DNA from: Terrimesophilobacter sp038243605
Lineage (GTDB): Bacteria; Actinomycetota; Actinomycetes; Actinomycetales; Microbacteriaceae
NCBI GenBank assembly: GCA_038243605.1
Contig: JBBSQX010000012.1
Coordinates: 27,103-91,102, forward strand
Length of the DNA stretch: 64,000 nt
Direction of reading: 5' to 3'
The notes beneath the pieces are model-generated. The model had not been told where the DNA came from. It searched no databases and was given only the letters and a program-made list of their open reading frames with translations. This document shows, piece after piece, positions 41,749 to 50,697 of the stretch (its first letter is position 1; each line of letters opens with the position of its first letter). Both the position numbers and the translations under genes were made by a program.

Positions 41749-43092
41749 TCAGTAGGCGGCAACCGGGGTGCGTGCTGGCACCGCCAACACTGATTCGACG
41801 TAAGCGGCGGCGGCGAGGAGCTCCTTGTCTCTGCCTCTCGCGAAGGAGAGCTGAACGCCGATCGGCAATCCCGTGCGGCTGAACCCGCACGGCAGCACGA
41901 TCGCTGGATCGCCTGTCATATTGAAGATGCCCGTGAACATGCCCTCATCCTCGCCTTCTGGAGTATCCACCGGCGGCGTGGCCTCCGGCGCCACGAAGGG
42001 CGCGGCCGGGGTCAAGAGCACATCGATCTCGTCGTAGATGCTGGCCGCGGTAGCAAGCAGCTCCCCACGCCTGAACATCGCCTTGTCATACGCGTCACGC
42101 GTGACCTTCGACGCACCCAACAACAAGCGAAGAGTTTCGGGGCCATAGCGGTCGGGATCGGCAGTCACACGATCCCTGTGCGCCTGCCACGCTTCGTAAA
42201 GCAATATGTCGCCGAAGAGCACGTCCAGTTCGGCCAGCACAGCACCGTCAACCTCCACGATCGAACACCCCGAAGATCGCAAAGTGACGACAGCCTGCCG
42301 CACTGCGCTCGCCACCTCTGGCTCGAGGCGCTCCCCCTCCAGTTGGCCGGCGATGATACCCACGCGCAGTGCACCTGCACCTGCACTCGCACTCGCACTC
42401 GCAGCAGCGACATCCAGGTTTTCTGTTTCCGCTCGATGTGCGCCGCTGCCCGCGTGGCCGGTCAACTCCCCGGTGATAGCAAAGAAGACCCGACTCGTCG
42501 TCGCCACGGTGTCGGCAAGCACGCCGACATGATCCAGAGTCGGCGACAACGGTTCGACGCCAACGAGAGAAAGGGCGCCGTAGCTCGGCTTGAATCCGAC
42601 CGTGGCGCAGTAGTGGGCCGGAATCCGGATGGAACCGCCGGTATCTGTGCCCAGCGCCACCTGGCACGCACCTGCCCCGACCAGGGCCGCCGAGCCTCCA
42701 CTGGAGCCACCCGCTGTACGCGAAGGGTCGTAGGGATTGCGCGCCTCAGGAACATCCGGATGCGTGGCCCCCGCCGCATACTCCAACAATGACGTTGCAG
42801 CGAAGATATCTGCCCCGGCCGCCCGCAACGACGCGACCACCGATGCATCGGCTTGCGCCGGCGCCGACGCCATGTCGCGCGGATTCCCGTTGCCGCGCGG
42901 GTGCCCCGCAATGTCGATGATGTCTTTCACCGCAACGGGCACGCCACGAAGGGCGCCGGATGCCTCTGGCCGCTGTTGCTCGGCTCCCGCCTGAGTGCCG
43001 ACCCCTTGGTCGAAGATTGCGACCACCGCGTTGAGTTGACGGCCCAGCCGCTCAGCGCGCTCCCTGGCCGTGGCCCCGTCGATGTTGAACAT
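41749..43092 (-). CDS. amidase-signature-family hydrolase
   Basis: A 447-residue amidase: catalytic lysine in VAVKDIIDIAGHPRGNG, the cis-serine and nucleophile in GGSSGGSAALVGAGACQVALGTDTGGSIR, then FKPSYG. Such enzymes hydrolyse linear amides, allophanate or carbamoyl groups. Last gene of the long leftward operon of the catabolic island, 65 bp after the CitE-type gene, with AGGAAG before the ATG. A low-complexity stretch of Ala/Ser near residue 235 comes from hexamer DNA repeats (GCACTC-like, 42370-42410). The substrate may be an amide released during peptide breakdown. Confidence 0.88.
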   Translation of the reverse strand: MFNIDGATARERAERLGRQLNAVVAIFDQGVGTQAGAEQQRPEASGALRGVPVAVKDIIDIAGHPRGNGNPRDMASAPAQADASVVASLRAAGADIFAATSLLEYAAGATHPDVPEARNPYDPSRTAGGSSGGSAALVGAGACQVALGTDTGGSIRIPAHYCATVGFKPSYGALSLVGVEPLSPTLDHVGVLADTVATTSRVFFAITGELTGHAGSGAHRAETENLDVAAASASASAGAGALRVGIIAGQLEGERLEPEVASAVRQAVVTLRSSGCSIVEVDGAVLAELDVLFGDILLYEAWQAHRDRVTADPDRYGPETLRLLLGASKVTRDAYDKAMFRRGELLATAASIYDEIDVLLTPAAPFVAPEATPPVDTPEGEDEGMFTGIFNMTGDPAIVLPCGFSRTGLPIGVQLSFARGRDKELLAAAAYVESVLAVPARTPVAAY

Positions 43093-43157
43093 CTGCGCCT
43101 ACTTCCTCTTGTGTGTGTTCTGGTCGTGGTGAGCGCCCGGCGGAGGTCTCCTACTTC

Positions 43158-44015
43158 TCACCGTCCGCCGTCCGCCGTCCGCCAAATTTCTCGGGCCCGT
43201 CGAGCCACCGCCTCATCGACCATCGATCCGTCGTCACCTCGAAAGGCCCCGGCGTTTGCGCCCACCTGAGCAATGATGGCCCGTGCCCATGCGACCTCGT
43301 GCGGGGTGGCCGTAAACACATCGTTGGCGATCGTGACCTGGTCTGGGTGAATGCAGGCTCGACCGACGAAACCCATGGCTTTGAGTTGTTTCGTGGACGC
43401 CCTAAAAGCCTCACCGTCGGCGATTTCTACACTCACCGGGGCCGGCGGCGCCCACAGTTTCGCGGCACGGCTCGCAATCACCACTAGGGAGCGAACATAG
43501 TGGAATTCGCCTCCTTCGATCCCTGCCGTCACACCAAGATCGGCGGCGAGATCAACTTCACCGATGTGCAGCATGCGCACGCGCGGTGCGGCCGCGATCT
43601 CGTGCACATTGACGATGGATAACGCTGATTCCAGCAACGGGGCCAGCCACACTTCCCGAGGCGTGCCTTTCCCAGAACCGGCCAAAGTTTTAGTGATCAC
43701 ACGGTCGGCCGCACGAAGCTCCTCTGCCGTCTCGGTTTTGGGAAGACAGAATCCGGCGACAGAAGCATGCGCTACCAAATGCCGCACCTCGTCGAGTCCA
43801 CGCTCACCACAGTTGACCCGAACCCACACCGGGGCGTGTTTCCCGGGTAGCGTGTTGAGCCAGTTCAGAACCGTTTCGACAGCGTAGTCCTTAGCTGCGG
43901 GGGCGACCGCGTCTTCCAGATCAACGATCAGCTGATCAGCCTTCCGCAGGAACGCCTTCTCCAGCCGATCCGGTCTGTCGCCCGGAACATAAAGGTAGCT
44001 GCGCGCAGCGGGCAT
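43158..44015 (-). CDS. CitE/HpcH-type CoA-ester lyase, probable citramalyl-CoA lyase
   Basis: A 285-residue TIM-barrel lyase: RSYLYVPGDRPDRLEKA at the N terminus, LIVDLEDAVAP (metal aspartate/glutamate), and MLHIGEVDLAADLG. This family cleaves 3-hydroxy-acyl-CoAs such as citramalyl-CoA (to acetyl-CoA and pyruvate) or methylmalyl-CoA (to propionyl-CoA and glyoxylate). With methylaspartate ammonia-lyase, a MaoC hydratase and a CoA-transferase beside it, citramalyl-CoA is the best guess. Shares one base with the preceding gene (TGATG). Confidence 0.86.
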   Translation of the reverse strand: MPAARSYLYVPGDRPDRLEKAFLRKADQLIVDLEDAVAPAAKDYAVETVLNWLNTLPGKHAPVWVRVNCGERGLDEVRHLVAHASVAGFCLPKTETAEELRAADRVITKTLAGSGKGTPREVWLAPLLESALSIVNVHEIAAAPRVRMLHIGEVDLAADLGVTAGIEGGEFHYVRSLVVIASRAAKLWAPPAPVSVEIADGEAFRASTKQLKAMGFVGRACIHPDQVTIANDVFTATPHEVAWARAIIAQVGANAGAFRGDDGSMVDEAVARRAREIWRTADGGR

Positions 44016-45289
44016 CAGACGCTGGTGTGACGCTCGTCAAGATAGCGGGAGAGCCTCAGACTCCGATTCATCTCGTTGGTCACGATCGAAAGTGCTTCAT
44101 CGACCCCCATGCCCGGCTTCGCGAGCATCTGTGTGACACCAGTCGCAATGCCCACATGCACCGACGTGCGCGCCGACCGATCGGTCTCCGTGCAGCTCCC
44201 GCCCAGAACCGTGCCAATGCCGTGCGCCTGGCAGTCCAAGATCGCCTCAATAGTGTGATGAAGAGACCCGAGGTCCGGCATCTTAATCTGCACCAGATCC
44301 ACCGATTCCGCGGTAAGAAACTGGTGGATATCCTCGGCGGTGTTCGCCCACTCATCCGCGACAATGGCCACCTTTGACCCACGTTCACGCAGGAGTCGCC
44401 GAAGCGCGCCCATCACCTCAATTTGCAGAGCGCGACTGCCCGCATCGATCGGATGCTCGATACGGAGCTGATGGGGGCTGGCTGCCGCCTCCAATCGCTG
44501 AAGAATGTCTGCCGTCTTCTCAATTGAACCTTCAGCCTCGACACCGATTTGACCATACACATCAAGGTGAAAGACGGGAAAGTAGTCCGGGCTCGTCGAC
44601 AGAACCGCAATTCGGTCCTTGATCCACGAGATATACGTCGCCAATGCCTCGCCGTCGGGGCCCACCAACGATCGGGTATTGATGAGCCCGTGCGGCATCA
44701 CCTGAACGTTTTTGAGGATCATCTTGTCGACATTCAAATATCGGTCATCCCCGGATTGCGCATAGATAGGAACCGCCGCAAGCGGCTCCTTCAGCTCCCA
44801 CTCCTTCTGCACCACTCTGGCCATCAGGTGGTGTCCGGCCGCGTGCGCCGCCGCGTCAAGCAGCGCCTGTGAGACTCCGTACGCGGCGGGCTTGCCCAAC
44901 CCTTCGATGCCGCCGATGAGGGACTCAGCGGTTTCCACTGCAGTGCGAAAACGTGTGACATCCAGCCCTTTAAGGAGCGGTGCCAACTCGTTCTCTAACG
45001 TACTGGCGAGTTGTGATGCATGAAAGCGCGGTTCCCGGCCGCCAACACCCGAGTACTGCACGCTGGCGCAATCGCCGGTCGCCACATATCCGTCACTGAG
45101 GATCAGAAGGATCGAGACGGACTCGGATGGCTCGCGGATGGCGTCATAGCCCGGGGTGACCGCGGTACCGCGGTATGCGATCCCGTCGCGTTGCGCACCG
45201 GCCTTGATCGCCGTTTGGTCGTCAAAGAAAAACCCTCCAAGACCCGGTGACGCAATCACATCGACGATAGTCAGGGGCGAAGTGGTCAT
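44015..45289 (-). CDS. methylaspartate ammonia-lyase
   Basis: A 424-residue enolase-superfamily enzyme that eliminates ammonia from 3-methylaspartate to give mesaconate. The N terminus IVDVIASPGLGGFFFDDQTAIKAG (read in two parts) is typical, as are YAQSGDDRYLNVDKM, VMPHGLIN (His200), metal ligands Asp243, Glu278 and Asp312, the catalytic Lys336 in QIKMPDLG, and GGSCTETD. All active-site residues seem intact. It is normally paired with glutamate mutase, which is absent here. Translationally linked to both neighbours (4-bp and 1-bp overlaps). Confidence 0.93.
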   Translation of the reverse strand: MTTSPLTIVDVIASPGLGGFFFDDQTAIKAGAQRDGIAYRGTAVTPGYDAIREPSESVSILLILSDGYVATGDCASVQYSGVGGREPRFHASQLASTLENELAPLLKGLDVTRFRTAVETAESLIGGIEGLGKPAAYGVSQALLDAAAHAAGHHLMARVVQKEWELKEPLAAVPIYAQSGDDRYLNVDKMILKNVQVMPHGLINTRSLVGPDGEALATYISWIKDRIAVLSTSPDYFPVFHLDVYGQIGVEAEGSIEKTADILQRLEAAASPHQLRIEHPIDAGSRALQIEVMGALRRLLRERGSKVAIVADEWANTAEDIHQFLTAESVDLVQIKMPDLGSLHHTIEAILDCQAHGIGTVLGGSCTETDRSARTSVHVGIATGVTQMLAKPGMGVDEALSIVTNEMNRSLRLSRYLDERHTSV

Positions 45290-46143
45290 TTCGTTTCCTC
45301 TTTTCGGGGGGCCAACGTGGCGGTGGCCGACATGGTCTGTTTTCCTTCCGCAGTGAAAGCGGCAAGTTCGAGCGTCGACGTGTCCTGGCGCTGTCGGCCG
45401 CGCAACTCCAACGGGCCATCATCGAATGCTGGGGCGTTTGAGCGGAATGTGAACGATGTGATCGCATGATCGGCGAAAGTGCGATGGGCCAGATCCGCAA
45501 GAAGAATCGCCTGAAGCGTGCCATGCACCACCAAGCCCGGGTAGCCTTCGACATCGATTGCGTAGGGCCGGTCATAGTGGATGCGGTGAGCGTTGTAGGT
45601 CAGCGCAGAGAACCGAAACAGAATCACCGGGTCGATGGGCGCCGTTCTGCCCCACGCCCAGTCCCGTTCGACAAGCAAAGGTGACGCCGCCGTGCTCACG
45701 TTCTCTGGGTGCGGGTCCTTGTAGACCAGATTATTGCGGTCCAAAATTGACCCGTGCGACGCTGACACTTCGTGGTCAACATTCACAAACATCAACGCCC
45801 CGGATGTGCCCTGTTTCTCGACAACCTCAGACACTGCTGAGGTTCGATCGAGAGGCTCCCCAATGTGTACATCGCCGGTGACGGCGACTCTCCCGCCCGC
45901 ATACATCCGACGCCTACCCGAGGTTGGCGGGAGAAAATCCCCGGTGATCGGATGCCCGTCTTCACCGATGTCGGCCTGCCGGGCGTGGGGCGTGAATGCC
46001 ACCCAGTGCCAGAGTATGGGGAGGCGCCCACCCGCCGCCGGCGCGAGGCCAGGCCGGTCAAGAAGATCGTGGAGGTCGCGCGCCGACCCTACCCCGACCT
46101 GATCCTTCGAGTGTTCGACAGTGGGAATCCACTCAGCGCTCAT
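45286..46143 (-). CDS. MaoC-type hydratase, probable mesaconyl-C4-CoA hydratase
   Basis: A 285-residue double-hotdog protein: N-terminal FAS1-like segment (LPILWHWVAFTPHARQADIGEDG, in two parts), then DFLPPTSGRRRMYAGGRV, and a C-terminal MaoC half with YNAHRIHYDRPYA and GLVVHGTL. The Asp/His pair in the YNAHRIHYD motif is the hydratase centre. This architecture is found in mesaconyl-C4-CoA hydratases of the 3-hydroxypropionate bicycle. Both ends overlap their neighbours by 4 bp. The substrate is inferred from context. Confidence 0.84.
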   Translation of the reverse strand: MSAEWIPTVEHSKDQVGVGSARDLHDLLDRPGLAPAAGGRLPILWHWVAFTPHARQADIGEDGHPITGDFLPPTSGRRRMYAGGRVAVTGDVHIGEPLDRTSAVSEVVEKQGTSGALMFVNVDHEVSASHGSILDRNNLVYKDPHPENVSTAASPLLVERDWAWGRTAPIDPVILFRFSALTYNAHRIHYDRPYAIDVEGYPGLVVHGTLQAILLADLAHRTFADHAITSFTFRSNAPAFDDGPLELRGRQRQDTSTLELAAFTAEGKQTMSATATLAPRKEETK

Positions 46144-47369
46144 CGGCTGCTCCCCGGCTCGGCGGTGACCTGTACACCGAACGCCCCTGATGCTCGAGCG
46201 GCGACAATATCGTCGGCATCAAAGTGAATGAGGTCGCGCAGAAGCTCTTCGGTGTGTTCCCCGCGCTGCGGTGCACGCAGGGCCGGTGCGGTTTCCGTAC
46301 CGACTTTCACGGGTGACGCAATCGTCTTCACCGTGCCATAGCGTGGATGCTCCGCCTCAAGAACCATGTTGCGCGCGGTCGTCTGCGGGTCGAGGAAAGC
46401 CTCAGCAACTGACTTCACCTCACCGGAGGGCACGGCGGCCGCGCGAAGGGGAACCATCCACTCTGCCACCGTGCGGGTGGCGATGATGTCGTCCAAAATT
46501 TCCAGCAATTCCGCGGAGTTGCGTTGCCGATCGGCGAGTAGATGAAACTTTGGATTCTCTGCCAAATCGGGTCGACCGAGCACCCCGGTAAGTCGTTGCC
46601 AGAACTTCTCCTTCGGTGCCGCGATCACCAGCCAGCCGTCCGATGCCTGAAACGCCTGAAATGGAACCACTGAGGGGTGCGCGGAACGGTGGGTGCGTGC
46701 GGGTGTGAACCCAGCGTTGAGGTGCCAAACCCCTGGATAGGTGAGCATGCTGAGCGCGGTGTCATACAGGCTCACGTCGCAATCCATGCCAATACCGTCA
46801 CGTTGCGCGGCATGGAGGCCAGCGAGAAGCGCTAGCGCGGCAACATATCCGGCAGAGAAATCCACGAGTGACAGCCCTGATTTCGTTGGCGGCCCGTCCG
46901 GCTCCCCCGTGATGTCCATCCACCCGGTCAAACCTTGAACAACATAGTCATAGCCTGGCTCTGCGCGCCGGGGGCCTGTCATCCCGAAACCGCTGAGTGA
47001 ACAGCAGACGATGGCCGGGTTGAGGTGCTTCACATCGTCGTAGGTGATCCCGATTTTCGACGGCACGTCACCGCGCAGGTTCGAGTAGACCGCGTCACTG
47101 ACCTTCACCAGGTCGTCAAAAATTGCGCGACCTGCCGGCGACGTCAGGTCGAGCGAGATTGACTTCTTGCCGCGGTTGAATGTTTCAAAGAACAGCGAAT
47201 CCTCCCCGTCAACATACGGCGGAACGGTGCGTCCAACATCCCCTCCCGTGCGGGGATCCTCTATTTTGATGACTTCGGCACCAAGGTCGGCGAGGTGCGA
47301 CGACCCAAACGGACCTGCACCAAATTGTTCGAGAGCGAGAATGCGAATTCCGCTGAGAGGCAGGGGCAT
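46140..47369 (-). CDS. CaiB/BaiF CoA-transferase, probable mesaconate CoA-transferase
   Basis: A 409-residue class III CoA-transferase: GIRILALEQFGAGPFGSSHLADLGAEVIKIEDP (two parts), RGKKSISLDLTSPAGR, SDAVYSNLRGDVPSKIG, CSLSGFGMTGPRRAEPGYDYVVQGLTG. In this operon it most likely puts CoA on mesaconate before the MaoC hydratase acts. It starts 11 bp after the M19 dipeptidase gene and shares 4 bp with the hydratase gene. A second CaiB-type gene in the window (19407-20714) belongs to a different cluster. Confidence 0.87.
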   Translation of the reverse strand: MPLPLSGIRILALEQFGAGPFGSSHLADLGAEVIKIEDPRTGGDVGRTVPPYVDGEDSLFFETFNRGKKSISLDLTSPAGRAIFDDLVKVSDAVYSNLRGDVPSKIGITYDDVKHLNPAIVCCSLSGFGMTGPRRAEPGYDYVVQGLTGWMDITGEPDGPPTKSGLSLVDFSAGYVAALALLAGLHAAQRDGIGMDCDVSLYDTALSMLTYPGVWHLNAGFTPARTHRSAHPSVVPFQAFQASDGWLVIAAPKEKFWQRLTGVLGRPDLAENPKFHLLADRQRNSAELLEILDDIIATRTVAEWMVPLRAAAVPSGEVKSVAEAFLDPQTTARNMVLEAEHPRYGTVKTIASPVKVGTETAPALRAPQRGEHTEELLRDLIHFDADDIVAARASGAFGVQVTAEPGSSR

Positions 47370-47380
47370 GACGTCCTTTC

Positions 47381-48574
47381 TCAGACCCAGATGTCTTCGA
47401 GGGCGCGCATAATGTTGCCGCCCAGAACCTTGATGATCTCCTCATCGGTGAAGCCGTCCCGCACCAGGCAGGCCGCAATGTTGTGAAAGTTTTCGGTCGG
47501 GTTCTCCAACCCGTCCACGTAGGGAACGCGCTCGTATTCGGGCCCGGCAGCATCCTTGTCCTTGTTCAGAAGCGCCGCGAACGTGGTGTGCAAGCCAACA
47601 TGGTCGCCATAGAGCGTGTCCGGCCCGAAGGCCACATGATCAATGCCGACTAGGTCAAGGCAGTACGTGAAATGGTCCATCACAGAAAGGATGTTGTGCC
47701 GCGGATGTGCGTGCGAGATTGTCGTGTGCGGTGCTGCCGACATTCCGATCACGCCACCGGTGTCAGCGATTGCTCGAAGTGCCTCATCAGATTTCAGGCG
47801 GGGAATATCCCAGATGGCGCGGGCACCCGCATGCGTCATGAAGACGGGCCGGTCGGAGGCAGCGCAGGTCTGAATTCCGGTCAGGTCTGACGAGTGAGAG
47901 ACATCAATCGCAAGCCCCAAGTTGTTCATGCGCCTGACTGCTTTTCGTCCCAGGTTTGTCAGCCCGCCATCCAACGGCTCGTTCAGCCCAGAGCCGAGGG
48001 CATTGGAATCGGAGTAGGCGATCCCGATCTGACGCACACCGAGACCGTGCAGTACATCGAGTTTTTCGATGTCGTTGCCGATGGGCGTTGACGCCTCCAA
48101 CCCGAACACGAGGCCGACAGTGCCGTTGCTTTGTGCCTCACGTATGTCGTCGAGCGTCTTGATCACGACGACGGCAGACTGGTGCGCAAGGTCGGCCTGG
48201 CGCATGCCAAGGTCGGTGACAACGTCATCCCACTGCCATGGAGCATTCCCGGTAACGCAGGCAGTGCCGTCCATCATGTTGTCGAAAACCGCGGTCAACC
48301 CCGATGCCGCCAGCCCCGCAAAAGCAGTGTGCTGCCGCCCCGTCCTGTTGTAGGCGGGGGTCTCGCTCATGTCCCGCGGAAAAAGTACCGGGTGGTCATG
48401 AAGGCTAATCGTGATGTTCTCTGCAAGAAGCCGCTCGGCCCGCTCAATCTCCGCAAGCTCAAACCCGCCATCGTACGGCGGCACCCGATCAAATTCTGGC
48501 GCGAGTTCGATGGGCAGGTTGAGGTCGTCTCCAAGGTACCCATACGAGTGGTACCGACGAGGTTCGGTCGTCAC
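47381..48574 (-). CDS. membrane-dipeptidase family (M19) peptidase
   Basis: A 397-residue zinc dipeptidase of the renal-dipeptidase family: metal pair in SLHDHP, bridging glutamate in FGLEAST, histidines in IDVSHSSD and MTHAGARAI, and a C-terminal GGNIMRALE. Family members cleave dipeptides, including ones with a D-residue at the C terminus, and some beta-lactams. The GTG start at 48574 shares one base with the M20 stop (TAGTG). Part of the peptide-degrading core of the island. Confidence 0.86.
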   Translation of the reverse strand: MTTEPRRYHSYGYLGDDLNLPIELAPEFDRVPPYDGGFELAEIERAERLLAENITISLHDHPVLFPRDMSETPAYNRTGRQHTAFAGLAASGLTAVFDNMMDGTACVTGNAPWQWDDVVTDLGMRQADLAHQSAVVVIKTLDDIREAQSNGTVGLVFGLEASTPIGNDIEKLDVLHGLGVRQIGIAYSDSNALGSGLNEPLDGGLTNLGRKAVRRMNNLGLAIDVSHSSDLTGIQTCAASDRPVFMTHAGARAIWDIPRLKSDEALRAIADTGGVIGMSAAPHTTISHAHPRHNILSVMDHFTYCLDLVGIDHVAFGPDTLYGDHVGLHTTFAALLNKDKDAAGPEYERVPYVDGLENPTENFHNIAACLVRDGFTDEEIIKVLGGNIMRALEDIWV

Positions 48575-49977
48575 TACGCCACCTGACCGTTGTTCTCGAC
48601 TGTGGCCGAAGACCCCAGGCCGGCAGCCAACGCGATCCACAGTTTCTCCCAGGCCCGCATGCCCTCATTGATTCTGCGCAAGCGCAGGAACTCGTTTGGC
48701 GCGTGCAGCTTCTCGTCTGCTGTGGAGAAGGAGAAGAAAATGGTTTTGGCACCAAGAACTTTCTCGAACATGGTGGTCGGCGGCAGAGTTCCCGCAATCA
48801 CCGCAAGCAGTACGTCCTCACCGGGGTAGACGTAGTTCAGTGCGGAGGTCGCCGCCAAGATAGCCGGATGTCCGGCGTCAATCCGGTACGCCGGCACGCC
48901 GCCTTTGTCCGCCCTGATTTCGACGGTCACTCCGGGCACGGCATGGGACTCGATGTGTTTGGTGATGGCAGCCAACACCTTGACGGGGTCTTGCACACCG
49001 ACCAGTCGGCACGAAACATGTCCCGTCGCGATGTGCGGAATGACAGTGTATTTTCCGCCCGCTTCGATTCCGTTGATCTCAAGGGTCGGCCGTTCCCACA
49101 ATCGTTGCAACGTGCTGTAGCCGGCTTCACCGAAAAGTTCAGGCGATCCGACCGATTCCCGATACTCCTCATCGTCGAACCGCACCGCGTCAATTTCTGC
49201 CCGGCGTTCTGGGCTGAGCTCACTAACGCCGTCATAGAAGCCGTCCACTGCGACCCGGCCAGACTCGTCGTGCAGGCCGGCAAGGATCGTGGTGAGCGCG
49301 TGCACCGGGTTAGCGACGGTTCCACCGAACCGTCCCGAGTGCAGGTCGCCGCTCGGGCCCGTGACAACAACGCTGAGCGTAACGAGCCCCTTCGAGGCAA
49401 TCGACAGTGATGGTTCCGTCGGACGCCACTGTGCGCCATCCGCCGAAATAACCAGATCGACCGCAAGTTCTTCCGCGTGGTCTTTGACATACTGCGGAAG
49501 ATTCGGGCTACCGATTTCTTCCTCGCCCTCGAACAGGAACTTCACGTTGAGTGGCAACCCTCCACGCTGCGCCATGAACGCTTGCGCGACTTTGAGAACG
49601 ATGAACACTGGGCCTTTGTCGTCGGTGATCCCACGCCCTCTGGCGATGTCGCCGTCGACGGTTAACTCGAAGGGTGGGGACTCCCACTCGTCGAGGCTCC
49701 CGGTCGGCTGAACGTCATAGTGGCCGTAGACCAAGACTGTTGGAGCGCCTGGCGCCTGCAGCCAGTCAGCACGAACGACGGGAAAACCATCGGTTTCCAC
49801 CACGCGGCCGTCAGCAAAGGAAAGCTGATTCGCAAGCCAACCAGCAGCTTCACGCATCGTCTCAATCGTCGCGCTTCGACTCACACTGGGAATACCAACG
49901 TACTCAGCCAATTCAGGCAGGAGTTGGTCGGTGGGGGTTAGTTCAAGATCGTTCATAGTCTGTTCTGGCTCTTTCAT
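48574..49977 (-). CDS. M20-family dipeptidase
   Basis: A 467-residue zinc peptidase: metal histidine in VLVYGHYDVQPTG, bridging aspartate in GITDDKGP, catalytic glutamates in FLFEGEEEIGSPN, and a lid domain (VVTGPSGDLHSGRFGG). It is of the carnosinase/DapE-like group that removes single residues from small peptides. The ATG at 49977 overlaps the creatininase stop by 4 bp (ATGA); an ATG at 49989 is possible but less well coupled. Confidence 0.9.
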   Translation of the reverse strand: MKEPEQTMNDLELTPTDQLLPELAEYVGIPSVSRSATIETMREAAGWLANQLSFADGRVVETDGFPVVRADWLQAPGAPTVLVYGHYDVQPTGSLDEWESPPFELTVDGDIARGRGITDDKGPVFIVLKVAQAFMAQRGGLPLNVKFLFEGEEEIGSPNLPQYVKDHAEELAVDLVISADGAQWRPTEPSLSIASKGLVTLSVVVTGPSGDLHSGRFGGTVANPVHALTTILAGLHDESGRVAVDGFYDGVSELSPERRAEIDAVRFDDEEYRESVGSPELFGEAGYSTLQRLWERPTLEINGIEAGGKYTVIPHIATGHVSCRLVGVQDPVKVLAAITKHIESHAVPGVTVEIRADKGGVPAYRIDAGHPAILAATSALNYVYPGEDVLLAVIAGTLPPTTMFEKVLGAKTIFFSFSTADEKLHAPNEFLRLRRINEGMRAWEKLWIALAAGLGSSATVENNGQVA

Positions 49978-50687
49978 CGTTGCGTCCATCCGTTCTCAAT
50001 CAGGTTCCGGACCTCACGTACGCCGGCATCCCACACCTCATCCATGTCACTGTCCGGCCGTTCATATGCTCCACCGTGGCTGCCGTCGGCAGACAGTCTG
50101 CGCATGGCAACCCTGTCCACGCTGCCGGACAACTGGCGTGACAATACCGGCTTCGCGCCCTCGGGGGCTTTGACCCCATCGATGCGTGTCCACGGAAAAC
50201 TCTCCACCCATGCGCCGTGCAACTGGTCAGGGTCAAATCGAGACGCCACTTTCGCTGTCTCTGGAGCGTTGTACCAGCTGTGGAAAAGCACCTCAACAGA
50301 TTTCTCCCGCGGAATGCTGGACCATTCCCGAATCAACCCCACAACGGGCGAGTTGCCACCGTGGCCGTTGACAATGGCTATACGGCGAAAACCTTGGCCT
50401 GCAATACAGTCGAGCAGGTCCCGCATCACCTCAATGTAGGTGCTCATCCGAAGGCTCATCGAGCCCGGATACTCCGTGAAGTACGGTGCCATACCGAATG
50501 GCAGTGCGGGCAGAACCGGAACACCGAGTGGCTCAGCTGCTTCCACGGCGACACGCTCGGCAAGAATGGCGTCGGTCCCCAAGGAGAGATAGCCGTGCTG
50601 TTCGGTGGAGCCTATCGGCAAGACGATCCGGTCATCGTCTTGTAGGTACTCCTCGATCTGCATCCAATTTCGGTCGAATACTCTCAT
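49974..50687 (-). CDS. creatininase-family amidohydrolase
   Basis: A 237-residue metal-dependent hydrolase: VLPIGSTEQHGYLSLGTDAI (first metal site), IVNGHGGNSPVV, and an acidic C-terminal helix. The family opens cyclic amides or cuts short peptides (creatininase, formamide hydrolases, the mycofactocin peptidase MftE). A very good ribosome site, AGAAGGAGA, three bases before the ATG at 50687 fixes the start. Within the island it may open a lactam or release an unusual residue. Confidence 0.87.
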   Translation of the reverse strand: MRVFDRNWMQIEEYLQDDDRIVLPIGSTEQHGYLSLGTDAILAERVAVEAAEPLGVPVLPALPFGMAPYFTEYPGSMSLRMSTYIEVMRDLLDCIAGQGFRRIAIVNGHGGNSPVVGLIREWSSIPREKSVEVLFHSWYNAPETAKVASRFDPDQLHGAWVESFPWTRIDGVKAPEGAKPVLSRQLSGSVDRVAMRRLSADGSHGGAYERPDSDMDEVWDAGVREVRNLIENGWTQR

Positions 50688-50697
50688 GGTTCTCCTT

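Noticed and set aside
44015..45289. Methylaspartate ammonia-lyase as proof of the glutamate-mutase pathway
   Set aside because: No B12-dependent mutase subunit or its MutL-like chaperone is encoded in the window, so that pathway cannot be claimed from this sequence.
47381..48574. M19 dipeptidase and amidase as a beta-lactam or microcystin resistance determinant
   Set aside because: Family membership alone does not show this; no dedicated resistance or mlr gene is present.
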